Positions 16,974 to 25,780 of a stretch of 64,000 nt of DNA are shown here, in pieces (positions within the stretch are counted from its first letter, which is position 1; each line of letters begins with the position of its first letter). Made by a program: the position numbers and the translations under genes. This DNA is from Micromonospora sp. NBC_00421 (GTDB lineage: Bacteria; Actinomycetota; Actinomycetes; Mycobacteriales; Micromonosporaceae), in the NCBI RefSeq assembly GCF_036017915.1, contig NZ_CP107929.1:5584001-5648000 (forward strand). The letters run 5' to 3'. The notes under the pieces are model-generated. The model was not told the origin of the DNA. It saw only the letters and a program-made list of their open reading frames with translations, and did not search any database.

Positions 16974-18200
16974 ATGTCCCACCTGCGCGCCCACGCCGGC
17001 CCGGGGCCGGCCGCCCCCACCCCGCCCCGGCGGGGCCTACGGTTCACGCTGATCCTCGCCGCCGGCACCTTCGCCGTCGGCACCGATGCGTTCGTGGTCG
17101 CCGGACTGCTCCCCGACCTGGCCGCTGACCTGCGGGTCTCCACCGCCGCCGCCGGGCGGTCGGTGACCGTGTTCGCGATCTCCTACGCGCTCCTCGCCCC
17201 GGTGCTGTCCACGCTGACCGCCCGGCTGCCGCGCCGGACGCTGCTCGTCGCCGCGCTGCTGGTGCTCGCCGCCGGGAACCTGGTCTCGGCGGCTGCCGGG
17301 ACGCTGCCGGTGCTGATCGTCGGTCGGATCGCCGCCGCCGCCGGTGCCGCCGCGTACACCCCGAACGCGGGTGCCGCCGGCGCATCCCTGGTGTCGCCGG
17401 CACTGCGGGGGCGGGCGCTGGCCGTGGTGATCGGCGGGCTCACCGCCGCCACCGCGCTCGGCGTCCCGCTCGGCGGGCTGACCGGCCGGTGGCTCGGCTG
17501 GCGGGCCGCGCTCACCGCGGTGGCCCTGCTGGCGTTGGTCGTCGCGGTGGCCGTCCGGCTGGCCATGCCCGCGCTGCCCGGCGGCCCGGCGGTGCCGCTG
17601 CGTGCCCGGTCGGCCGCGCTGCGCCGCCCGGCCGTGCTCGCCGTGCTACCGCTCACCGTGATCGGGATGGCCGCCTGCTACACCGTGTACGCCTTCGCGG
17701 TGCCGACCCTCGGCGCGCTCGGCGTCGACGCCTACCAGGTCAACCTGATGCTGCTGCTCTACGGGGTGGGGGCGGTCGCCGGCAACGTCGCCTCCGGCTA
17801 CGCCACCGACAGGTGGGGCCCGGTGCCGGTGCTGGTGGTCGGCTACGCCACGATGGCCGTCGCGCTGGGCGGGCTCGGCGCGCTCAGCATCGCCGGTCGC
17901 GCCCCGACACCACTGGTGGGGCTGCTGGTCGTCGCCTGGGGCGCGGCGAGCTGGTGCCAGACCCCGGCCCAGCAGCACCGGTTGATCGCCGCCGCGCCGC
18001 AGCAGGCCCCGCTTGTGGTGTCGCTGAACTCGTCAGCCATCTACCTCGGCATCGGCCTGGGCACCACGGCCGGCGGGGCGGCGCTCGCCACCGGCGTGCC
18101 GACCATGTACGCCCTCGGCGCGGTCGGGGCGCTGGTCGCGCTGCTGGTCCTCCAGTTCGGCCGGCACGTCATCCGCCGGACCGGGGCGGCGTCACCGTGA
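16974..18200 (+). CDS. MFS transporter, drug/arabinose efflux type
   Basis: Length 408 aa, ATG with a GGAG ribosome site. About twelve membrane helices are visible. The first pair encloses GTDAFVVAGLLPDLAADL, typical of 12-helix exporters of the DHA1 class (AraJ/Cml type), followed by RLPRRTLLVAALL. A second-half YATDRWGPVPVLV repeats the loop 2-3 motif. It should export a small molecule using the proton gradient. Control by the Rrf2 repressor upstream is inferred from gene order and the operator. Confidence 0.88.
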   Translation: MSHLRAHAGPGPAAPTPPRRGLRFTLILAAGTFAVGTDAFVVAGLLPDLAADLRVSTAAAGRSVTVFAISYALLAPVLSTLTARLPRRTLLVAALLVLAAGNLVSAAAGTLPVLIVGRIAAAAGAAAYTPNAGAAGASLVSPALRGRALAVVIGGLTAATALGVPLGGLTGRWLGWRAALTAVALLALVVAVAVRLAMPALPGGPAVPLRARSAALRRPAVLAVLPLTVIGMAACYTVYAFAVPTLGALGVDAYQVNLMLLLYGVGAVAGNVASGYATDRWGPVPVLVVGYATMAVALGGLGALSIAGRAPTPLVGLLVVAWGAASWCQTPAQQHRLIAAAPQQAPLVVSLNSSAIYLGIGLGTTAGGAALATGVPTMYALGAVGALVALLVLQFGRHVIRRTGAASP

Positions 18201-18287
18201 TCCGCACCCCGGCCCCGACCGAGGTGCGATAGCGCCCGCCGCCGACCGAGGCGGGATCCGCGCCCGGCCCCGGCCGATGGTGGATCG

Positions 18288-19070
18288 TCAGCGGCGCAGG
18301 CCCATCCCGGCGTAGCCGTGGGAGATCCGTTCCCGCGGCTCCCCGTCGGGCCGCCAGTCGGCCACCCGGACCAGGCCCGGATCGACCAGGTCGTAGCCGT
18401 CGAGGAAACGCAGCACGTCAGCGTGCGGGCGGGGCACCAGCGGTGCGCTGCTGCGCTGGTAGACCGCCTGCCCCTGCTGGACGGGCAGCGGCGGGGCACC
18501 GTCCAGGGTGAGGTGGGAGACGACCAGCGGGCTGCCCGGGACGGTCGCCTGCCGCAGCCGGGCGACCGCGTCCCACGGCTGCTCGGCGTCGGTGAGGAAG
18601 TGCAGCACCGCCACCAGCAGCACGGCGACCGGGCGGTCGAAGTCGATCACCGCCCGGACGTCGGGGTGGGTCAGCAGTTCGTCCGGGCGGCGCAGGTCGC
18701 CCCGGACCACGCGGATCCGCCTGTCGACCGGCAGCAGCCGCCGGGCGTACGCGACGGCGACCTCGTCGTAGTCGACGTAGACCACTGTCGAGTCGGGGGC
18801 GACCTGGCGGACCACCTCGTGCACGTTGCCCTGGGTGGGCAGCCCGGCACCGATGTCGAGGAACTGGCGTACGCCGAGCTCGGCGGCGTGCCGGACGGCC
18901 CGGCGCAGGAAGTGCCGGTTGGCCTGGGCGGCGATCCCGGTGTCCGGGAAGATCCGCAGGATCTGCTCGGCGGCGGCCCGGTCGACGGCGAAGTTGTGGC
19001 ACCCGCCGAGGTAGTAGTCGTACATCCGGGCCACGTTCGGCCTCTGCTCGGCGTCGGTCGGCGCGGTCAC
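18288..19070 (-). CDS. DUF574-family SAM-dependent methyltransferase-like protein
   Basis: Length 260 aa. GTG start with GGGAGG upstream. The N-terminal ARMYDYYLGGCHNFAVDR and RHFLRRAVRHAAELGVRQFLDIGAGLPT block is diagnostic of the actinobacterial DUF574 group (PF04672); VVYVDYDEVAV supplies the acidic SAM ribose ligand. Many copies occur per genome in these bacteria, with unknown substrates. It stands alone. Confidence 0.88.
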   Translation of the reverse strand: MTAPTDAEQRPNVARMYDYYLGGCHNFAVDRAAAEQILRIFPDTGIAAQANRHFLRRAVRHAAELGVRQFLDIGAGLPTQGNVHEVVRQVAPDSTVVYVDYDEVAVAYARRLLPVDRRIRVVRGDLRRPDELLTHPDVRAVIDFDRPVAVLLVAVLHFLTDAEQPWDAVARLRQATVPGSPLVVSHLTLDGAPPLPVQQGQAVYQRSSAPLVPRPHADVLRFLDGYDLVDPGLVRVADWRPDGEPRERISHGYAGMGLRR

Positions 19071-19244
19071 CGGCCCTCCCCTGCGCTCGCGGTCCCCGGA
19101 CGACCCGCCGCCGCACGGCGGGCATGCCCTGATGTCTAGCACCCGGGGCGACGAGATGTTGACCCGCCGTGTCGGCGAAGCGGCTGCGCACCACCATCAC
19201 CTGCAGGTATGACGGTGACACGAGCGTCGTCGAGGAGGCATCCG

Positions 19245-19730
19245 ATGAACCCTGCCCGGGAGACCGTGGAGGTGGACCCGACCCTGTTCCGGGCCGTGTA
19301 CGACTCACCCGCCTCGCTGCCGGGGCGGCACCGCTGGACCACCCCGGAGCACGACGTACGCCGGCTGGAGAAGCTGCTCGGGATGCCGGCGCAGAGCATC
19401 GGCGCACCGCTGTGGGTGAGCGGCGACGAACCGGACTGCCCCAAGTGCGGACGCCGGACCACCTGGCTGGACATCGTCGCCTCGGCCCTCAAGGGTGTGC
19501 ACGACCCGACGATGATCGCCACGGTGATCCTCGGTGACCGCCGGTACGTCAACACCGAGGTCCCGGAGGCTATCGCCGGGGTGCACTGCCTCGACTGCCA
19601 CACCCCGGTCACCGGGCTGCGCAGTTTCAAGTGCCACAACTGGGCGTACGCCTTCGAGGAGCTGGCCGCGGTGCGGGAGCGGATGCGGGGCGGGTCAGGC
19701 CCGGTGGGCGGGTCGCCGGCCGGGCGGTGA
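19245..19730 (+). CDS. Zinc-ribbon protein of unknown function
   Basis: Length 161 aa. ATG with GAGGAGG 6 bases upstream. A CPKC (about 65-68) and a CLDC (about 116-119) would form a four-Cys zinc ribbon flanking a helix/strand segment (ALKGVHDPTMIATVILGDRRYVN). I do not recognise the family. Its 3' end overlaps the convergent GH65 gene by 36 bases. Confidence 0.7.
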   Translation: MNPARETVEVDPTLFRAVYDSPASLPGRHRWTTPEHDVRRLEKLLGMPAQSIGAPLWVSGDEPDCPKCGRRTTWLDIVASALKGVHDPTMIATVILGDRRYVNTEVPEAIAGVHCLDCHTPVTGLRSFKCHNWAYAFEELAAVRERMRGGSGPVGGSPAGR

Positions 19731-22046
19731 CGGCGGCTCCGGCCCCGGGTCGGGCAGCTGCGGCATCGGCCGGGTGACCGCCTCCCCACCGGTGACGGTC
19801 ACCGGCTCTCCGGCGTGCCGCAGCTCGACCGCCGTCGCCGGGTCGGCGTCGGGCAGCTCGTAGCGGGCCCCGTCCCGGGTCAGGGTGACCCGCAACCGCT
19901 GCCCGCGCCAGCGCAGATGGAATGCCAACCGGTGGATCGGGGCCGGCAGCCGGGGGTCGAACGACAGCTCCCCGGTGTCGTCGCGCAGCCCGCCGAAGCC
20001 CTCCACCACCGCCGTCCACGCCCCGGCCAACGCGGCCAGGTGCAGCCCGTCGCTGGTCTTGTCACCGAGGTCGGCGAGATCGTGCAGCGCGGCCTCGGCG
20101 AACAGGTCGTACGCCAGGTCCAGGTGGCCCAGCTCGGCGGCGAGCACCGCCTGCGAGCCGGCCGACAGCGACGAGTCGCGGACGGTACGGGCCTGGTAGT
20201 AGGCGAAGTTGCGGGCCTTGGCCTCGGCGGTGAACTCCCCCGGGCAGCGCTGCATCGCCAGCACCAGGTCGGCCTGCTTGACCACCTGCCGCCGGTACAG
20301 CTCCAGGTAGGGGTAGTGCAGCAGCAGCGGGTAGTCGTCGTCGGTCATCGCCGCGAAGTCCCACTCGGGCTGCTCGGTGAAGCCAGCCGCCTGCTGGTGC
20401 ACCCCGCGCTTGCTGTCGTAGGGCAGGTGCACGGCGTCGGCGGCGGCCCGCCAGCGGGCGACCTCCCCGGCGTCGACACCGAGCGCGGCGGCCCGCTCCG
20501 GGTGCCGTCCGGCGGCGTCGGCGGCACCCCGCAGGTTGCGCCGCACCATCAGGTTGGTGAAGACGTTGTCGTCGACGAGCGCGGCGTACTCGTCGGGGCC
20601 GGTGATCCCGGTGACGTGGAACGCGCCGTCGTCGGACCAGTGACCGTAGCCGGCCCAGAGCCGGGCCGTCTCCACAAGCAGCTCCAGCCCGGTGTCGGCG
20701 AGGAACGCCTGGTCGTCGGTGGCCGCGACGTAGCGCAGCACCGCGTCGGCGACGTCGGCGTTGACGTGCAGCGCGGCGGTGCCGGCCGGCCAGTAGCCGG
20801 AGCACTCCCGGCCGCCGATGGTGCGCCACGGGAAGGTCGCCCCGGTCAGCCGCAGCTCGGCGGCGCGCTCCCGGGCCTCGGGCAGGTGGGCGTGCCGCCA
20901 GCGCAGCGCGCCCCGGGTCACCTCGGGCAGCAGGTACGTCAGCACCGGCAGCACGTAGCTCTCGGTGTCCCACAGCACGTGCCCGTCGTAGCCGTTGCCG
21001 GTGAGCCCCTTCGCCGCGATGGTCCGGTCGCCGTCGGCCCGCCCGGCCTGGAGCAGGTGGAACACGGAGAACCGGACGGCCTGCTGGAGCTCGGTGTCAC
21101 CGTCGATCTCCACGTCGGCGGTGCGCCACCGCTCGTCGAGCACGGTCCGCTGGTCGGCAAGCAGCGCGTCGAAGCCGTGCCGCCGGGCGTCGTCGGCCTC
21201 GACGGTGACCAGGTCGGCCAGCTCGTCGGGGGTGCCGCCGTCGACCGGGCTGCACCCGTACGCGGCGAATTTGGTCAGCCGCAGCCGCCCGCCCGGGGCG
21301 AGCCGGCCCTCGATGGTCATCCGCAGCCGGTCCGGGGTGTGGTCGTCGCTGTCGACGAAGCCCGCCGGCAGTTCCGTCTCGTGGGTCACCGCGACGGCGA
21401 CGCGCTGGGCGCTGCGGTCGGTGCGGTGCACCAGCACGCCCCGGTGACCGTCCGGACGGTGCAGTTCGGCGTCGAGCGGATCGTGCACGATCGAGGCGGC
21501 CCGGGGGTCGTCGCCGCGTTCCGGCACCCGCTCGTTGGCCAGCACGTCCGAGCAGAGCCTGATCTCGACAGGCCGGTCGTCAAGCGACTCGACCTGGTAG
21601 CGGACGGCGGCGACGGCATGCCGGGGCAGCGAGACCAAGCGGGTGCTGCGGACCCGGACCCCGTGCCCGCCCGGCGAGATCCACTCGGTGTGCCGTTCCA
21701 CCACACCGGCGCGCAGGTCGAGGGTCCGTTCATGGCTGCGGACGGTCCCGGTGCGCAGGTCCAGCGGCTCGCCGGCCACCCAGAGCCGGATCAGGGCGGC
21801 GTTGGGCGCGCTGATCACGCTGTCGCTCTCCTGCGGGAAGGCGTACCCGTCCTCCGGGTAGCTCTGTTCCCGCCGCTCGTGGAGACCGTTGAGGTAGCTG
21901 CCCGGCATGCCGTAGGGCTGGCCCTCGTCGAGGGTGCCCCGCCAGCCCACCCAGCCGTTGCCGAGGGCGAAGACCGACTCGGTCTCGCCGAGTCGCTCCA
22001 GGTCGGTGGTGGTACGCCGGATCTGCCAGGTCTCGTCCATCTGCAC
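19695..22046 (-). CDS. Glycoside hydrolase family 65 phosphorylase (trehalose/maltose/kojibiose type)
   Basis: Length 783 aa, the full length of GH65 disaccharide phosphorylases. N-terminal beta-sandwich with ESVFALGNGWVGWRGTLDEG and GSYLNG. The (alpha/alpha)6 barrel includes GLTGNGYDGHVLWDTESYVLPVLTY and GITGPDEYAALVDDNVFTN, where the Glu of GPDEY (about residue 480) is the general acid. A C-terminal DKTSDGLHLAALAGAW motif follows. Inverting phosphorolysis would give beta-glucose-1-phosphate and glucose from an alpha-glucobiose. Which one cannot be told from sequence, and no HAD phosphoglucomutase is adjacent. GTG 22046 or ATG 22040 starts; no clear ribosome site. Confidence 0.88.
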   Translation of the reverse strand: MQMDETWQIRRTTTDLERLGETESVFALGNGWVGWRGTLDEGQPYGMPGSYLNGLHERREQSYPEDGYAFPQESDSVISAPNAALIRLWVAGEPLDLRTGTVRSHERTLDLRAGVVERHTEWISPGGHGVRVRSTRLVSLPRHAVAAVRYQVESLDDRPVEIRLCSDVLANERVPERGDDPRAASIVHDPLDAELHRPDGHRGVLVHRTDRSAQRVAVAVTHETELPAGFVDSDDHTPDRLRMTIEGRLAPGGRLRLTKFAAYGCSPVDGGTPDELADLVTVEADDARRHGFDALLADQRTVLDERWRTADVEIDGDTELQQAVRFSVFHLLQAGRADGDRTIAAKGLTGNGYDGHVLWDTESYVLPVLTYLLPEVTRGALRWRHAHLPEARERAAELRLTGATFPWRTIGGRECSGYWPAGTAALHVNADVADAVLRYVAATDDQAFLADTGLELLVETARLWAGYGHWSDDGAFHVTGITGPDEYAALVDDNVFTNLMVRRNLRGAADAAGRHPERAAALGVDAGEVARWRAAADAVHLPYDSKRGVHQQAAGFTEQPEWDFAAMTDDDYPLLLHYPYLELYRRQVVKQADLVLAMQRCPGEFTAEAKARNFAYYQARTVRDSSLSAGSQAVLAAELGHLDLAYDLFAEAALHDLADLGDKTSDGLHLAALAGAWTAVVEGFGGLRDDTGELSFDPRLPAPIHRLAFHLRWRGQRLRVTLTRDGARYELPDADPATAVELRHAGEPVTVTGGEAVTRPMPQLPDPGPEPPSPPGRRPAHRA

Positions 22047-22214
22047 GGCGGGGAGGTACCCGGCGTCGGTGGGCGGTCAATCGCGGGGGCCGCTGTGAAC
22101 TCGCTGTGACGAAGGTCAGGGACGGCTCCCGACTTTGGCACGATGTGACCGTTCGGGAGACTTCCTATGCTCTCTCCGATTTCAATGGGGTATGAACCTT
22201 TAGTGAGGTGAACT

Positions 22215-22844
22215 ATGGCGCAGAACGGCATGACGGAAATTCCCGATATCAGTGTGGAGTGGTACCGCGACCTGGTCGAGGTGGCCGACGCCGCCCCGGC
22301 CCCGGTGCAGTGGTTCGCGGTGCACTTCACCGAGGCGGTGATCCTGCTGCTCGGCCTGCTGCTGGTGGCCGTCGCCGCACCCAGGCTCTTCCGCGCCGAA
22401 CCGTGGGGCCGAGCCCTCGCCCTGCTCGCGCCGGCCAGCGTCGTCCTGGCGTACGGGTGCAGCGAGGTGCTCAAGTCGCTTGTGGACGAGGAGCGGCCCT
22501 GCCGGGGCGCGGTCACCATCCTGGCCGGGCAGTGCCCGCCGACCGGCGACTGGTCGTTCCCGAGCAACCACGCCACCATCGCCGGGGCGCTGGCCACTGC
22601 CGTCCTGCTGCTGTCCCCCAGGTGGGGCCTGCTCGCCGCCCCGCTGGCCCTGCTCGCCGCGTTCTCCCGGGTCTTCGTCGGGGTGCACTACCCGCACGAC
22701 GTCCTCGCCGGTCTGCTCCTCGGCCTGGCGGTGCCGCTGCTTGTCGCCCCGTTGGCGGCCCGCCCGCTCGCGGAGGTGCTACGCCGCCGCTCCGCCACGC
22801 CCGCCCCGGACCCGGTCGCCACCGGCCCCCGCCCCCGCTACTGA
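22215..22844 (+). CDS. PAP2-family membrane phosphatase
   Basis: Length 209 aa, ATG with a GAGGTG site. The three phosphatase motifs are present: K-x6-RP as KSLVDEERP (about 87-95), PSNHA (about 115-119) and SR-x5-H-x3-D as SRVFVGVHYPHD (about 152-163), set among about five membrane helices. Family members dephosphorylate lipid phosphates such as undecaprenyl diphosphate or phosphatidate. The promoter region is shared divergently with the GH65 gene. Confidence 0.9.
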   Translation: MAQNGMTEIPDISVEWYRDLVEVADAAPAPVQWFAVHFTEAVILLLGLLLVAVAAPRLFRAEPWGRALALLAPASVVLAYGCSEVLKSLVDEERPCRGAVTILAGQCPPTGDWSFPSNHATIAGALATAVLLLSPRWGLLAAPLALLAAFSRVFVGVHYPHDVLAGLLLGLAVPLLVAPLAARPLAEVLRRRSATPAPDPVATGPRPRY

Positions 22845-22911
22845 GCCTCCTCCCCGCTCACGGGCGGCCGAGAGCCCCACGGCAGCCCCGAGGCTGCGGC
22901 AGCCGGTGTGG

Positions 22912-23910
22912 TCAGCCGGGCAGGAGCAGGGCGGCGCAGGTGCCGGCGACCAGGAACGGGCCGAACGGCAGATGGCTGGACCAGCCGACCCGGCGGGACG
23001 CCAACAGCGCCACGCTGACCAGCGCCGACAACAGGAAGGTCAGCACCAGGCCGGTCACCAGCAGGCCCCAGCCCTGCCAGCCGAGCAGCGCCCCCACCCC
23101 CAGCGCCAGTTTGGCGTCGCCGAGGCCGAAGCCCCGCCGGCCGAGCAGCAGCGTGGTGGTGGCGAAGGCAAGGCCGAGCGCCGCGCCGGCCGCCACCGCG
23201 CGCAGCCACGGCCCGGCACCATCCACCCCGGTCAGCGCGGCCACCCCGAGCAGCGCCCAGGTGCCGATGGCGGCGGGCCAGGTGAGCCGGTCCGGTAACC
23301 GGTGCACCGCCACGTCCACCAGGACCAGCGGGACCGCCCAGCCGAGCCACCAGGCCAACGCCGCCCGCTCGGCCACCGCCCCGTCGACCAGCACCAGCAC
23401 CGCCACGGCCACCAGCAACAACGCCTCGACCGCGAACGGGGCCGCGCCGATCCGGCCCCGGCAGGTCGGGCAGCGGGCCGCCGGTCCGAGCGCCGGCAGC
23501 GGCCGGTCCAGCCCGACCGGCGCGCCGCAGCCCTCGCACCCGCCCCGGTCCACCACCCCCGGGGGTACGGCGTACCGGGCGACCGCCAACCGGAGCACCG
23601 GCACGACCGTCAGCGCCGCCGCCAGCCGCCGAGCAAAGGACACGGAGGGTGACTTCCCGTCGGGGCCCGGGTAACGGTCCGATATCACTCCGGTGTCCGG
23701 AGTGGAGACCAGGCCGGCCCTTACCCCCTCGGAGTCTTCCGGGGCGTCGGCGGCAGCAGCCGGGGAACGGATCGGGCGAGGCCGATCGACCCGCCCCATA
23801 TCCCCCGGTGGCGCGGGCGGTTCGACAATCATGCCGGTCCGGTCGGCGGGCACCGGCCCATGATCGGCCGACCCCGGTGGCACCGGCCGGCCCCCCTGGA
23901 CATCGCCCAC
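22912..23910 (-). CDS. Prepilin peptidase (A24-type), Tad locus
   Basis: Up to 332 aa; the ATG at 23832 would give 306. No start has a clear ribosome site, and the first 90 residues are low-complexity, so the true start may be later. The core has two C-x2-C zinc pairs (CEGC, CPTC) in a cytoplasmic loop and about seven membrane helices. The two catalytic Asp lie in LVDVAVHRLPD and in GFGLGDAKL, as in TadV/PilD aspartyl peptidases. It would cleave the Flp-like pilin and pseudopilins encoded by the divergent operon downstream. An N-methyltransferase role is unproven. Confidence 0.85.
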   Translation of the reverse strand: MGDVQGGRPVPPGSADHGPVPADRTGMIVEPPAPPGDMGRVDRPRPIRSPAAAADAPEDSEGVRAGLVSTPDTGVISDRYPGPDGKSPSVSFARRLAAALTVVPVLRLAVARYAVPPGVVDRGGCEGCGAPVGLDRPLPALGPAARCPTCRGRIGAAPFAVEALLLVAVAVLVLVDGAVAERAALAWWLGWAVPLVLVDVAVHRLPDRLTWPAAIGTWALLGVAALTGVDGAGPWLRAVAAGAALGLAFATTTLLLGRRGFGLGDAKLALGVGALLGWQGWGLLVTGLVLTFLLSALVSVALLASRRVGWSSHLPFGPFLVAGTCAALLLPG

Positions 23911-24189
23911 CTTCGGTCACTCCTGCCCATCACTGAGAGTGCGCGGTTGAATTGCCTCTGTTGCATCGGCGCACGTCAGCCTATGCTCGCCCCTTGGGTG
24001 GGGCGCAACTCCGAGCAGCCGCGTGACAGCCCACACCGGACAGCACACTCCACAGTTGGCAAAAGATCCGCACAGGTAAATGCAGCAGCACCCCGGAAAT
24101 GTCCGATCGACATCATCCCGGCGTACCGCCGCATGCCCGGAGGCCGCCACGATCGCCGCCGCCGGGTGGTACCGAGGAGGGGCACGGCA

Positions 24190-24753
24190 ATGCGTACAGG
24201 GCATTCCCGCCGCTGGACCACCTGCCTGGTCATCGCCGCGGTGGCCGGCTCCGCCGCCGGTTGCGGCGACGCACCGGAGACGACCACCGCACCCGCACCC
24301 CGGCCGGCGAGCGACACCCGCCGGCCCACCGAGGCGGAACGGGACGCCGAGCGGGCCGCGCTGGCGGCGTACGCCGGCTATCTGGAGGCCTCCCGCGAGG
24401 CGAGCCGGGACAGCGACCCCCGCCACCCCAAGTTGACCCGGTTCCTGGCCGACCCGCTGCTCACCCGGGTCCGGGTCGCCATCGACGACACCCGACGGCA
24501 CGGCGCGGTACGCACCGGGACGCTCAGGTCCGAACCCACCGTCACCTCCGTCAGCCTCGACGGTGAACCGCCGACCGTGGAGATCCAGGACTGCCTGGAC
24601 GCCACCGGCTACCGGCTGGTCTACGTCAAGGACAAACGGGTGGTGCCCGGCTCCGGCGGCACCCGTCACCTGGCGACCGCCACCGCCACCCGCTACCCGG
24701 ACGGCCGGTGGCTGATCAGCTCCGGCGCGGCACACGAGGACCAGCCATGTTGA
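24190..24753 (+). CDS. Putative lipoprotein at the head of the Tad operon
   Basis: Length 187 aa. ATG preceded by GAGGAGG at 8 bases. Signal sequence with a lipobox-like AAGC (Cys25). The mature part has helical AAYAGYLEASREASRDSD, then a beta-rich domain with TVTSVSLDGEPPTVEIQDC and TATATRYPDGRW, resembling small NTF2-like/SnoaL-type folds. It overlaps the next gene by 7 bases. Probably a secretion/pilus accessory, function unknown. Confidence 0.7.
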   Translation: MRTGHSRRWTTCLVIAAVAGSAAGCGDAPETTTAPAPRPASDTRRPTEAERDAERAALAAYAGYLEASREASRDSDPRHPKLTRFLADPLLTRVRVAIDDTRRHGAVRTGTLRSEPTVTSVSLDGEPPTVEIQDCLDATGYRLVYVKDKRVVPGSGGTRHLATATATRYPDGRWLISSGAAHEDQPC

Positions 24754-25667
24754 CCTGGAGAAATGGGCACGCCCCCACCCGCCGGGTGCTCGCCGGGCTG
24801 CTGCTTGCGGTGCTGGTCGCCGGGGTCGCGCCGCAGGCACCGGTGCAGGCCGCCGGCCCGGGGGTGGAGTGCCCGCCGGGGCAGAACGACTGCAGCATCT
24901 GGGACGACGACCCGGGCACCCCCGGGGACCCGGGCGGCGGCGACGGTCCGGGTAGCCCGAACAGCCCCGGCGCCACCCCGAAGTGCCAGTGGAACGGCAA
25001 GCCGCTGCCCTGCTACAACGAGTTCCTCGGCTGGTTCGACAACGCCAGCGGCTGCTACTACAAGGTCGCCGAACCCCAGCCCGAGGCCTCCGACGGCCAG
25101 GTGTGGTACGTCCGCACCTGCAACGGCGGTGACCTGGGCGACCAGTCGACGGTGCTGCTCGCCGGGCCGCCGCCCGGGTTCGGCACCCCGCCCGACCCGG
25201 AGGAACTGGCCCGCCGGGCGCTCGCCTCGATCAGCCTGCTGCCGCCCCGGGCCTCGGTGGCCCCCCGGCGCAGCATGGGCCCCGGTCTGGTCGGCCTGCC
25301 GGTCTGGATGTGGGCCAGCACCGGCCGGAACTACTTCGGCCCGCTCCACGCCTCGGCCAGCGACCGCGGCCTGACCGTGGAGATCACCGCCGAGGTCGAG
25401 CGGATCGTATGGACCATGGGCAACGGCAAGAAGATCACCTGCACCGGCCCCGGCACACCGTACAAGGCGAACGGCCCGAACGCCGGCAAGAAGTCGCCGA
25501 CCTGCGGTTACGACGGCTACCCCACGGTCGGCAACTACCGGGTCAGCGCCACCACCTTCTGGAACGTGCACTGGGCCGGCGGTGGCCGTAGCGGCGACAT
25601 CGCGCAGACCCGCACCAGCGGCGTCATCGACATCCAGATCAAGGAGCTCCAGGTGGTGACCCGATGA
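24747..25667 (+). CDS. Secreted protein of unknown function, Tad operon
   Basis: Length 306 aa, ATG overlapping the upstream stop. Signal peptide (about 14-37), a Gly/Pro/Asp-rich stretch, then a Cys-rich domain (CQW, CYNEF, GCYYK, RTC, about 85-150). A final beta-rich part (240-306) has TCTGPGTPYK and CGYDGYP. Actinobacterial Tad operons often carry such a large secreted protein near RcpC. No enzyme motif is seen. Its TGA overlaps an ATG (ATGA), feeding a tiny coupled frame. Confidence 0.75.
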   Translation: MLTWRNGHAPTRRVLAGLLLAVLVAGVAPQAPVQAAGPGVECPPGQNDCSIWDDDPGTPGDPGGGDGPGSPNSPGATPKCQWNGKPLPCYNEFLGWFDNASGCYYKVAEPQPEASDGQVWYVRTCNGGDLGDQSTVLLAGPPPGFGTPPDPEELARRALASISLLPPRASVAPRRSMGPGLVGLPVWMWASTGRNYFGPLHASASDRGLTVEITAEVERIVWTMGNGKKITCTGPGTPYKANGPNAGKKSPTCGYDGYPTVGNYRVSATTFWNVHWAGGGRSGDIAQTRTSGVIDIQIKELQVVTR

Positions 25668-25780
25668 CCAACGCGCCGGTCTTGCGAGCCCCGCAGTCGC
25701 GAACGGAGATCTTCCCAGTGAGCGCGAGGAGTGAGCCGATCTTGCGAGCCCCGCAGTCGCGAACGGAGATTGTCCAGTGA
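25664..25780 (+). CDS. Translationally coupled 38-aa ORF made of a duplicated intergenic repeat
   Basis: Starts in an ATGA with the preceding gene and ends in a TGA that overlaps the GTG start of RcpC/CpaB. The predicted peptide has two copies of LRAPQSRTEI from the tandem DNA repeat. Both overlaps are intact, so ribosomes may traverse it to reach the next gene. Whether the peptide matters is unknown. It could simply be an open repeat insertion. Confidence 0.5.
   Translation: MTNAPVLRAPQSRTEIFPVSARSEPILRAPQSRTEIVQ
25681..25770 (+). repeat. Tandem intergenic repeat, 30 bp twice at 60-bp period
   Basis: Bases 25681-25710 recur exactly at 25741-25770 (CTTGCGAGCCCCGCAGTCGC then GAACGGAGAT). The intervening 30 bases hold AGCGCGAGGAGTGAGC. 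I recall the same element in intergenic regions across Micromonospora genomes. The period is a multiple of three, so the frame stays open. Confidence 0.75.

Noticed and set aside
19815..22109. 764-codon plus-strand frame opposite GH65
   Set aside because: Shadow of the GH65 gene; GH65 motifs lie on the minus strand.
25681..25770. Two 30-bp repeats 30 bases apart considered as a mini-CRISPR
   Set aside because: Only two copies, not palindromic, no cas genes, and it matches a dispersed intergenic repeat that I recall from related genomes.
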